A stretch of 64,000 nucleotides of DNA from Anagrus nilaparvatae (Eukaryota; Arthropoda; Insecta; Hymenoptera; Mymaridae), in the NCBI GenBank assembly GCA_022575985.1, contig JAKSXM010000007.1:36458501-36522500 (forward strand), read 5' to 3'. Positions within the stretch are counted from its first letter, which is position 1, and the number at the start of each line of letters is the position of its first letter. Below the pieces are notes generated by a model. That model was not told the DNA's origin. It made no database searches and was given only the letters and a program-made list of their open reading frames with translations. The position numbers and the translations under genes are program-made. This document shows, piece after piece, positions 20,934 to 30,656 of this stretch.

Positions 20934-21168
20934 TGTATCAAAATACACATGTAATACACGTTAATAATATTGTACGCGTCAACTTTTATATACTTATATG
21001 TTACTGCGCATGAGCGCCCTTTTTTATTGTATCAATGCGGGCGAAAGCTAGTTCGCTCTCAGGTGTGGTTATGAACACACGTATAATAAACGCTTCTGGT
21101 TTATACATAAAATGGCCGCATTTACATTTATTTTCCTATTCCGCAATAATCCAATATTATTTGGAACA
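20934..21168 (+). repeat. 3' LTR of outer BEL/Pao element
   Basis: 235 bp, TGTATCAA...GGAACA, followed by the target copy AAATA. It is about 99% identical to the 5' LTR by eye. Confidence 0.95.
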
Positions 21169-21350
21169 AAATAGAAAAGATAATCTTAAAAATTTTTTAT
21201 ATTTCTTGAATATCTTAAATAAATGATAAAATTTCTTATGATGTAAAATTATCTAAAATAACTGGAGGTATAATAAATAATATATAAGTCTAGACTTGTT
21301 CAATTGACAACTACAAACAATTTAGTGTATTTTTAGATACGTGGGTAAAT
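21169..21350 (+). repeat. Dispersed repeat, right part, beyond the BEL/Pao insertion
   Basis: It continues the repeat begun at 2762-2872 (GATAATCTTAAAAATTTTTT, TAACTGGAGGTATAATAAAT). The inverted match at 33340-33510 runs without a gap, giving an empty-site comparison. Confidence 0.8.
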
Positions 21351-21714
21351 TTAAATGAAGTGAGTGCGATATGTATGGTCGGGTCTTCAAAACTGCCCGA
21401 AAGTGCTTTTTTCTGAAAGTACTACAAAAAATAAGTAACCAGCCCAATTGTTAGCCTCCCAGAACGAAATCTCGATTTTCGGCAGCCATTTTAGTGTTTT
21501 TGACTGTCGTAAGAAAAATGATTCATAATTTTTTTTATTATTGCTGTAAAAAACTCACATTAGCATGAAAACTTTTTTCTTTTTATGTCCGGATTGTAAA
21601 TTTCCTTGGCTATCCGATTCCGGGGTCAAAAAATTTTTTTGAGTAGCGCATGCGCAAGGAATCGCTAAGATAGGCTGTTTTTTTCAAAAGTAGATTTCTT
21701 AAATGCCTATTAGT

Positions 21715-22305
21715 AAAAAATCTTGTAACCAGTTTTAAAATTTTCCTTAAACCTTATATTTTTGGCAAAAAAAAATTTCGATGGGACACTGGTTTTTGGG
21801 AGCTCTAGATAAAAAAATAGTAGCTTTCAAAACATCAATTTTTAAAAATTTCAAATTTCCTGCCAAGTCACGTAACCAATCAAAAATCTGACCAAAAATT
21901 TGGATTCCGCGGAAAATTCTACATAAGGATATATCTTTTTATGTTTTAAGAGCTTTGATGTTAAGACAGTGAAATAATAAAGAATTTTCTGATTAATTTT
22001 GAATAATTTGGTATAATTTGGTATAATTTAAAAATTAAAAAAATTCCTTAAAAAAATGAGATATTTTAATCTTATAAATTAAAATTCCGCTGCTTTAACA
22101 TAAACGCTCTTAAAAACATGAAAAGATATATCCTTATGAAAAATTTCCCGCAGAATCCAAATTTTTTGTCGGATTTTTGATTGGTCACGTGACTTGGCGG
22201 GAAATTTGAAATTTGTAAAAAATGAGGTTTTGAAAGCTGCTATTTTTTTATCTAGAGCTCCCAAAAAGCAGTGCCCCATCGAAATATAAGGTTTAAAGAA
22301 AATTT
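21715..22305. mobile_element. Foldback repeat with arms of about 230 bp, interrupted by the Copia element
   Basis: The left arm (about 21715-21970) and right arm (about 22086-22305) are inverted copies. Landmarks are GGGAGCTCTAGATAAAAAAA, TTTTTGATTGGTCACGTGAC and AAGGATATATCTTTT. The spacer is about 115 bp. The missing outer end of the right arm (TTTTAAGCCCGGTTAAAAG) reappears at 29784-29813, just past the Copia 3' LTR. The small frame at 22079-22279 is arm sequence, not a gene. 21350-21715 to the left is unassigned; it includes a GCGCATGCGCAAGG motif. Confidence 0.78.
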
Positions 22306-22533
22306 TGTTAAAATGAAGTTAATACACACCGTGCATATAACGCATGCGTGGTACTGTCATGTAAAGTAGGCTTCCGCCCGAAGTGTTTAAAAACAAAAGT
22401 GAATTAAAATTTATAAAATTTTACGGAAAATAAAAATTTAAATAAAACGACGAAACTTTTATCAAAAATTTATTTTAATAATAAATTACCGTCAAAATAA
22501 CGAAAAACGTGTGCGTGTATATTATTCCATAAG
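22306..22533 (+). repeat. 5' LTR of Copia element, mosaic
   Basis: 22306-22380 matches the start of the 3' LTR (shared GCATATAACGCATGCGTGG and GTAAAGTAGGCTTCCGCCCG), with a small gap near 22316-22328. From 22381 the two diverge completely. A short ATTATTCCAT near 22521-22530 resembles the end of the 3' LTR, so the LTR may end about there. The extent is therefore an estimate. Confidence 0.55.
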
Positions 22534-23769
22534 TGTGTGTATATAAACGACAATAATGGAAATTTTTCAATATCCGTCTTTCTAACGATCGTCAGATCTT
22601 GCACTTCCGTCTTTGTATAAAATGGCGCGCGCATCCCCAAACACGATGCGTCGTCTGTAGGCGACCATATTACGATATATATATATATACACTACACACG
22701 CATAAATACCTATAAGAATAAAATGTTTTACGATTAATTTTTAAATGAAAGAATTTAATGAATTTTGATAAAACGAAAAAGAAAATAATAAACGAGTGTA
22801 TAAAAATTTAATTTTGAACGAAAATTAAAATTTTAATAATTTTTAAATATATTTTTATTTTTAAATAAATTTGATAAAATTCATGTTAATAAGTCTTCCC
22901 TCGAACCGCCCGGCACCACGCGCTATATTTTGGAGTTCTTCATGTATCTCTCTCTCTTTTTTTTTTGTTTCTCATGTGTTTTTCTGCTCCGATTTGTTTG
23001 CTTACGTTTTACGATACATACGATGTGTTTATAACGATATAATGAAACGATATTTATAAATTTAAAATTAAATTATTTTCGCTTATTAATTTATTTTTAA
23101 AATAAAAATTATATTGCAATATTAATTTATTTAATCGAATTGAATAAAATTATTTTCTTTAATAAAAACGAGTAAATAACGAAATTTTACACACGATATT
23201 ATGATCATAATAAATAATAATAACGACAATAAATATTTATTTTTAATTCTTTTACATATGTATACATATTTTAAAACTTTTATATTTTAATACTTTAATA
23301 TTTTAATATTCCTAGGATTTTATATAATATTTCATGAAATAAATTTTTAGTTTTGTCTACACTGAATATAGACATTCTAGACCTTTTCTTTGCTAAGTTT
23401 AACGAAATAAATAACTCAAAGAAAATCATAAAGATGAAACGACAACGATCACAATCAATGACGATGTTATGATTTTTAAAACGAATACAGCTGAATATAA
23501 AACTAGTACATACTATAAAATAAATGCATTTAAGTCCCATATTGCATGCTGGGTCTATATGCAGTTGTTTAATTTGTGTTCATTAAACAACTGTGTGTAT
23601 GACTAAAATATTTATGTACTTGTGTTCGGTTAATTACATTTTTATTTATTTATTTTTCTTTATGATATACTTGTGTTCGGTAAATCAAAAGAGAATATTA
23701 GCCTATTTAATTTTATTATTTTATAAATTCTAAAATTTTAAATTTTCAAATTGAACAGCCAAAACATGT
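22534..23769 (+). other. Copia leader, unassigned
   Basis: No primer-binding site was recognised. It contains a TATAAAATGGCGCGCGC stretch (about 22616-22632), an AT dinucleotide run (22675-22690), a 12-bp-arm hairpin (23562-23593, CAGTTGTTTAAT and its complement around an 8-base loop), and two TACTTGTGTTCGGT copies (23618-23631 and about 23668-23681). ACGA density is as high as in the coding part. Confidence 0.5.
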
Positions 23770-24920
23770 ATGGATAAAGAAATGTGAAAAGCTGTTGTTA
23801 ACGAAATAACGACAAGAGAAAACGAAGGTCAATACTTGGAGGTACCATGGGTAAAACTAAACCAGATATGCAATGATGATATTACTCAGGAAAAAGAAAA
23901 CGATTTGTTGGCAGAAAACGATTCTGAACGAATAAACGAAAACGAGAACGATAGAAAACAAGGTAAACCTATAATATCGAATTTTATAACCTTAAATGGC
24001 GATGAAAAATTGCATATTAATAAACAAAAATATGTTTCACGCTATTACTTGATTAATTTTCATTATGTCGCAGACGTTAGTTCAAAAACGACACCTAACA
24101 ACAATAATGGGCAAGTTGCAGGTGATGCGCAAGCAAAAACGATTACAATTGAACGCGACGAATTCAAAATCCTTCAAGAATCCTGCCTTGTGTTAAAAGA
24201 TGCTGCAAAATCTTTAGCAGACACTAATAAACTGATGATAAATTACCTGGAATCTCAGTTTAAATTAAACGAAGAAAAGAAGAAAGCAGAAAAGAAGGAA
24301 GCTCTGATGTACGCTCAAAATACTACAACTCAAGCAAAACGAATGACAGAAGCAATTGATTTACTAACATTAAAAATCAGAGAGCTTGATGGTTATAACG
24401 AGGTAAACGATAACGAAAATAATTTAGAAAGTCATAATTCTTCAGTTGTACAGGAAAGTAAAATAAGTCGCGAAGAAATTAATAATATTATTAGAGACGA
24501 ATTTAATAAACTTGATATTGTTAAAAATAATTCTAACGAAAATTCTATAAATTCAGTTAAAAACGAACTTTTAAAACTTGAGGTTATAAGTAAAGAATCC
24601 GGACCAAAACGAGAATACAAATTAACACAACAAACGAAATTTAAACACTTTTACGATTTTCTGACTTCGGAACTAAGATTAAACGAATTGCTTTACGTAA
24701 TAAATGAAAACGAATCTACTAGTAAAACTAAAAGTTACGATGAAAGCACACTAAAACGACATCAATACAAAGTCAGAGATATAATAATAAATCGGATTGA
24801 TCAAACTTATTATTCAAAAGTAGCTAGTATTTCAGAACCGGCAAAAATAGTTGACCAGTTAAAAGAAATTAAACGATGTGAGACAAACTTAACTTCAGTA
24901 ATGATTCGTAAACGCACTAC
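23770..24920 (+). pseudogene. gag: Copia gag
   Basis: The most likely start is the ATG at 23770 (MDKEM). The next codon is TGA (23785-23787), and the same frame then runs KAVVNEITTRENEGQYL onward, with a Trp-like position at the stop. The frame stays open to about 24920 through a charged, coiled-coil-like stretch rich in Asn, Glu and Lys. A frameshift there moves the protein into the frame that gives EFIDKFEDVVRNYENL and then the zinc knuckle downstream. It would form the capsid of the particle. The divergent sequence means the family assignment comes from the downstream pol. Confidence 0.75.
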
Positions 24921-27060
24921 AATCCTAATAAAGAAAAAGCTTCTGAATTTATTGATAAATTTGAAGATGTCGTACGAAATTATGAAAATTTATCTAATAC
25001 TACGACTTTACCTACAGACGAAAAACGAGACGCCTTTTATAATGCAATTATGTATACAGTTCCTCAAATACAATCTGTTGAAATTATGACTAAAACATCT
25101 AACAATAATAAAGGTCTTACCTACTTGGCTGAAGCCAGTAATATGAATAATATGCAAACGAAGAGCAACACACGAGCTACTTTAATGACTAATAGAAGAC
25201 CAGCTGAAACTTGCCACCTTTGTGGAGAAACGAGTCACAACGAGAGTACTTGCAGATTAAAAGGTACTGATCTTCGAAAATGTTATGAATGTGAAAAAAT
25301 AGTTAAACACATTGCATCAGAATGCGAAGTAAGACTCGCTAGAGAACGAAAAGCAAAAGCTCAACGACAGAATAGTCACAACAGGTATGCTCTTTATAAT
25401 AATAACCATAATAATCAAGCTTCTCGTAATCAAAAGAATAACTCATATAATAATACGAATAATAAACGACCCTATAACGATAACGATACACCTCAAGAAT
25501 ATAATAAAGCTAAACGATTCAAAGCAGCTTTTAATAAAGCTAGAGGTAATGCTAGAGGACGTGAAAATTTTCGAGGAAAAAGAGATGTTAACTCTAGATC
25601 AAATAATTCTCAGTCAAATGAAAAACCTAGCACAAGCACTCCTCAAAATAAATCTAATAAAGGTGAATATATATCAACACAATATTCTACATCGCCTATT
25701 GAAACATTTGATAATTTAAATAAAAGTGATTTAAACCCTATCGATTCTAAATTTTCTGAATTACCTTTAATTAAATTTCTAGCGGATTCTGGAGCAACAG
25801 AACATTTAACTCAATCAAAAGTAGTTTTTAAAACATTTAACGAGTCTAATTTTGGTACGATAAAATGCGCAAATAAAGATTCTTCTGCTGATATGAAAAC
25901 GGAGGGAGCTGGAACGATAGAAATAGCTCTTGATAATAACGATTTATTTAATTTAGAGAATGTAATATGCGCAAAAGATCTATCGGCTAATTTATTATCT
26001 CTTAAAAAATTCGCAGAATTAGGTTTAGGTATTTATCTCGATAATAAGAAAATTGATATTTTTGACCCTATCTCAAACGAAACTTTCCTATCAGGCATTT
26101 ATAAAAGACCATATTGGATTATTGAATGTCAAATTCATAATACAAGTAGTCTAGTTAAAAATAACAATAAACAAATATTTGTAAACTTAACAGTTAACGA
26201 TACGAACGAAAATACTACACCACGATATATAACTCGAAGTATAGCATCAAAATAATTAGAAAATTTAAATAAAAACGATTCCTTAGAAAATATTGATAAT
26301 GAAAATCAAAATCAGGTTATATCAGATAATAACTTATTAAAAGAAAGCGAACATGAAATGGAAATTGAAAAACAACGAACTAACGAAATAAATGATACAT
26401 CTGAAACGAATAATATAAATAAATATAAAATTTACGAAAATTCAAAATTCGATACTACTATTTGGGATAGAAAATTCCATGACATAGATGAACTGCCAAT
26501 AACAGTAATTTCTGAAACGGAATCTCCTTTTAACGATAAATACGAAAAATTTAAGAAAAATAATTATGCATTACTGTGGCATATTAGAATGGGCCATGCA
26601 TCAATTGTATATTTAAAGGAATTACAAAAACGATTTCCTAAAATTAAAGAATTATCGCGTGCGATATTTAATGATTCATTATTAGATTGCGAAGTTTGCA
26701 AAATTGCAAAATTTAACAAACTTCCTTTTCATTTAACACGTAAACGAGCCACTGAACCTTTACAAATTATTCACTCTGACATCATGGGTAAAATATCACC
26801 AAGTTCTTATCCTAAGGGATACAAATTTATATCTGTATTCATAGATGATTTCTCGAGGTTAGCAATGGCATTTCCTATGAAAACGAAAGACGAAACTGGT
26901 CATTGTCTTGAGGCTTTTATTAAAAGCGCTCGGAATTTATTAGGCAGAGATGCTAAAGTCTGTTATTTACTTACAGATCAAGGAACAGAGTATACTGGTG
27001 ATTATACGATAGAATTATTAATTAAACTTCGAGTGAACAGCAACTGGCCTGTCCAGATAC
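24921..27060 (+). pseudogene. pol: Copia gag C-terminus, protease and integrase
   Basis: Second frame of the polyprotein. A zinc knuckle CHLCGETSHNESTC (CX2CX4HX4C) is followed by a degenerate one, CYECEKIVKHIASEC, with one extra residue. A basic Asn/Arg-rich linker leads to the aspartic protease FLADSGATEHLT (about 25775). An in-frame TAA at 26253-26255 cuts the linker. The pre-integrase finger follows (LLWHIRMGHAS, CEVCKIAKFNKLPF), then the integrase core with IHSDIMG (Asp), LLTDQGTEYTG (Asp). A frameshift near 27060 separates the third acidic residue, HNGVAERFN. Confidence 0.85.
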
Positions 27061-29433
27061 TTCTGAACATAACGGAGTAGCTGAACGATTTAACCAAACG
27101 ATCCAAAAGAAAGTAAGAGCTTATATGTACGATTCTAATCTCCCCGAAAGTATGTGGGATTTAGCACTAGGAGCTGCTGTATATGCATACAACAGAACTC
27201 CTCATAAAGCAAACGAAATGATAGTACCTTTGGAAAAATTTGCTCCAAATCATAGTTACGATATGCAGCAAATAAAACGATTTGGCTGTATAGCATACAT
27301 AAAAGTCCAAAGAAAAACCGGTCCGAAATTTAGATATGAAGGTCGAAGAGTTGTCTTTATAGGCTACTCGCCATCAGGTTATCAATTTTTGAAACCTGAA
27401 GAAAATAAATATTATGAAAGTAGACATGTAAGATTTAACGAAAAATTGGTCTATGGCGATTTATATAATAAAAAGCAAATTAAAGTTGTACCTGAAGTAA
27501 CAATAAATATTGATAAAAATAAATGGTTCTTAGAATTTAAGGATGAAAATTCAGTAAACACTGAAACATCTTCGAAACAGGAGGGAGAACCAGTTAAACG
27601 AAAAAGAGGTAGACCAAAGAAATTAATTGAAAATACAATTAACGATACTGACGAAAATAATACGAATAAACAAATTGACACACCTTTAAATGATACAAGT
27701 TTTTCTGATATCCCTGAAATAAATTCAAACGATGCTCAGGCGTTATTTATTTTCAAAAATGAAGTATATGAATTTAAAGACGAAGCAAATTATGCTCTTA
27801 TAGCAAAAGTAAACGATGACCCTATAACTTATGAAGAAGCTATGAAATCGGAAAAACGTAGTTTCTGGATTAAAGCCACTGAAGACGAATTAAATTCATT
27901 AAATAAAATGAAAGTTTGGACGATTGTAAAAAGACCTGATAAAATGATAAATGGCAAACGACTAAATTTAGTAGACTCGAGATGGTTATTTAAAGTAAAA
28001 TGTATGCTGCTGGCAACACAAAATATAAAGCACGATTAGTTGTTCGTGGTTTTAAGGATAAAAATGTTTACGACTTAACGGAAACTTATGCTCCAGTTTC
28101 ACGCTTGTCCCTAGTTAGACTTGTATTAGCAATAATAAATAAATTCAGACTAAAGTCATGTCAACTGGACGTTAAAGCAGCGTTTCTGAATGGCACGATT
28201 GACGAAGAAATATACATGGAAATTCCTGAGGGCGCTGGCTATACAAAAGAAGAAAGACTTAATTACGTATGCAAAATAGAACGAGCTTTGTATGGTTTGC
28301 GTTTTAGCCCTAAAAGATGGTATGAACGAGTTACTTCTGTTTTAAAATCTATAGGTTTAGAACCTAATAAAAAGGAACCATGTTTATTTATTTGGCACGA
28401 AAATGAAAAACTTTTAATACTTTTAATTTATGTTGATGACATGATAATTGCTAGTAATAACGAAGATAAATTAAACGAAGTAATTTTAAAATTAAAAAAA
28501 GAATTTGAAATAACGAATTTAGGTGAACCGCGAGAATTTTTAGGTATAACGATTAAGCATGATAAAGTAAATAATGTAATGAAGCTAAGTCAGGAAAAAT
28601 ATATCGATAAAATTTTAAAACGATTTAAATTTCATAATTCTCATCCGCAAAGAACACCTAGGATCACATCTCAAGTAGCTAATAGAGAACGAAGATTACG
28701 TGAAGAAAATATTGATGAAAAGACCTTAGCTGACACTGAAACGAGAGTAAATGTACCATACAGAGAAGCAGTAGGTAGTCTTCTATTTTTAGCAAACGCT
28801 ACACGTCCTGACATTGCATTTGCAGTGAATGTCCTTAGCAGACATCAAATAAATCCAACTGAAAACGATTGGAAAATGGTAATACGAGTTATGAGATATT
28901 TAAAAGGAACGATAAATTTCTCTTTAACCTTTAAAGGACTAGAAGACGAAGTACAAGCTTACTCTGATGCTAGTCTTGGAGACTGTAAAAGATCTCGAAC
29001 CACTTGTGGTTATTTAATAAAAGTCTTTGGTGACTCTATTGTGTGGAGAGTACATAAACAACCTCACGTGAACTTGTCAACATGTCAGGCTGAATTTGTC
29101 GCAATGAGCGAAGCTTGTCACAATCTAATACCATTACATAAAACCATAAGCTCTATTTTACGAACAAGCTTTTATCCAATACCACTATGGTGTGATAATA
29201 ATGCTGCTAGAAGATGTGCTGAAACGGATAATAATTAATTAAATCAGATGGTAGAAGCTTGAGAAGAGTACGTTAAAGAATGTGCGGAACTTAAATTTAT
29301 AACGATAAACTGGGTTAGATCAAAGGATCAACCAGCTGATATATTTACAAAATCACTTGCTTTTGAAGATAACAAACGACGATTGAAAGAATTTAAAAAC
29401 TTAATGATTTGTAATTATTTAATTTATAACTAA
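27061..29433 (+). pseudogene. pol: Copia integrase C-terminus, reverse transcriptase and RNase H
   Basis: Third and fourth frames. The integrase end includes AERFNQTIQKK, YAYNRTPHKANEM, RFGCIAYIKV and FIGYSPSGYQF. A further frameshift at about 27998-28010 lies in the RT entry (SRWLFKVK to YKARLVVRGF). RT blocks are VSRLSLVRL, QLDVKAAFLNG, ALYGLRFSPKRWY and the catalytic LIYVDDMIIAS (about 28425-28455). RNase H shows YSDASLGD, LSTCQAEFVAMSEA and WCDNNAA. Stops at 29236 and about 29260 precede the C-terminal INWVRSKDQPADIFTKSL block. The natural stop is at 29431-29433. Full-length RT is otherwise preserved. Confidence 0.88.
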
Positions 29434-29573
29434 AGTTCATTGTTTTATATACAATTTGTATTTTGTACTTTTATGATAAGATGTAAAATATGTATAGATA
29501 AGATTATTCTTGATAATATATTAATATTTAATGTACCTAATTAAAATGGTTATATACACTTTGTGGGAGGGAG
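29434..29573 (+). other. Copia 3' untranslated region and purine tract
   Basis: 140 bp of AT-rich sequence ending in GTGGGAGGGAG, immediately before the TG of the 3' LTR. Confidence 0.75.
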
Positions 29574-29783
29574 TGTTAAAATGACAGTTCGTGCATATAA
29601 CGCATGCGTGGTACTGTCATGTAAAGTAGGCTTCCGCCCGCTTACTCAGTCTCTTCTGATCTCTTGAAGAGTAAAGATCGCTTACGACTAAATAATAAAG
29701 TATAGTTGTTTTTCTTACAATTTTTTCTTACATTTTCTTTCTTTGTGTTATCTCCTTATTTCTCACAACCCATTATTCCATTA
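29574..29783 (+). repeat. 3' LTR of Copia element
   Basis: About 210 bp from TGTTAAAATGACAGT. It carries ATGACAGT/ACTGTCAT inverted 8-mers around GCATGCGTGG and an AATAATAAAG polyadenylation-type signal near 29689. The end is set by the AATTT target copy, giving a TTCCATTA terminus in place of the usual CA; a CA-ending boundary at 29767 or 29780 would leave no matching duplication. Confidence 0.7.
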
Positions 29784-29813
29784 AATTTTAAGCCCGGTTA
29801 AAAGATTTTTTAT

Positions 29814-30656
29814 AAATGGAATAAATGATAAAATATTATTTTTAATCTAAAGCACAATTTATGCAATTAATTTATAATTATAATATTTTATTCAACTCCA
29901 TGAAACAAATAGGTTTACTAATATTACAGCGTTTTATTATCATTTATGGAATATAGCTGACAATATTATTTAATGTAAACATGTGAAATCTAAACGTCAA
30001 TAAGTATTTGAAAAAAAAATTATAGATTTTTTAATGTTATTATCTATTATAGGTTAAACGTTTGCATGACTCCATGGTCCATTGTTTAGGCTTGGGTAGA
30101 GTTGAGATCCTTTATTACCTAGTGGTATTATAAGATGCAGAAAAATTTTTTAAAGTTTTAGATGAGTATTAGAAAATAAAAGAATTCTATTATTAATTAT
30201 AAAAGTATTTTCACTTTATGCAGTTTTCTTTTATTGTTGGGATCTATCATGTTTGAATTATCTCTATGGCTCTTTTTATAAAAATCCAGACACAAGATTT
30301 TTTAATACAAATATTTCAATTCAGATATATTTGGAGCCTGTATGATCTAAATCGAACTTTACCTAAAAGTTTACCCTACAATTAAAAAAGATTTTATATT
30401 AATTTTATATTAATTACTAGCTTCATAATTATTATTGAATTTAAATTTTAAAATGCTTACAGATGTCATTTTAAGAAAGCAATAAAAATCATTATCAAAC
30501 GAAAAGAAGGATCTTACAAGGAATAGAATCGTTATAATAAAAAATGAATACGGATTTTTTTATCATGAACTATTTATTGTATTTAAAAAAAGAGTACACA
30601 TATTTTTAGAAATTTAAAAAAATTTCGAATAAAAATTAGTATTTTATTTACTAATT
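29814..30656. other. AT-rich DNA without a recognised gene
   Basis: No frame of interest. A slightly GC-richer stretch near 30060-30120 (TGACTCCATGGTCCATTG) is unassigned. Confidence 0.6.

Larger units (their letters stand above)
2873..21168 (+). mobile_element. Outer BEL/Pao LTR retrotransposon, complete but defective, carrying nested insertions
   Basis: Two LTRs (2873-3104 and 20934-21168) start TGTATCAA and end GGAACA, flanked by the 5-bp duplication AAATA (2868-2872 and 21169-21173). A primer-binding site follows the left LTR and a G-rich polypurine tract precedes the right one. Gag and pol are of BEL/Pao type (DUF1759 gag, Pao RT and RNase H, integrase, DUF5641 end). After removing the nested element (9288-17877) and one target copy, the element is about 9.7 kb. 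Its leader also holds a foldback element and a 59-bp tandem array. Coding frames carry at least eight disabling lesions although the LTRs differ by only about two substitutions and one 3-bp gap. Confidence 0.95.
22306..29783 (+). mobile_element. Copia LTR retrotransposon, defective
   Basis: Single gag-pol of Copia order (gag, protease, integrase, RT, RNase H). It is flanked by TGTTAAAATGA starts at 22306 and 29574 and a GTGGGAGGGAG purine tract at 29563-29573. The target copy AATTT is at 22301-22305 and 29784-29788. That target is confirmed independently, because removing 22306-29788 restores the foldback arm. The coding region carries at least four in-frame stops and three frameshifts. The whole element is marked by a striking abundance of ACGA, unlike its flanks. 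Confidence 0.9.

Noticed and set aside
22079..22279. 66-codon minus frame
   Set aside because: It lies in the right arm of the foldback repeat and mirrors the left arm.
29767..29780. Copia 3' LTR ending in canonical CA at 29767 or 29780
   Set aside because: Neither leaves a target copy matching AATTT at 22301-22305, whereas an end at 29783 does and also restores the foldback arm.
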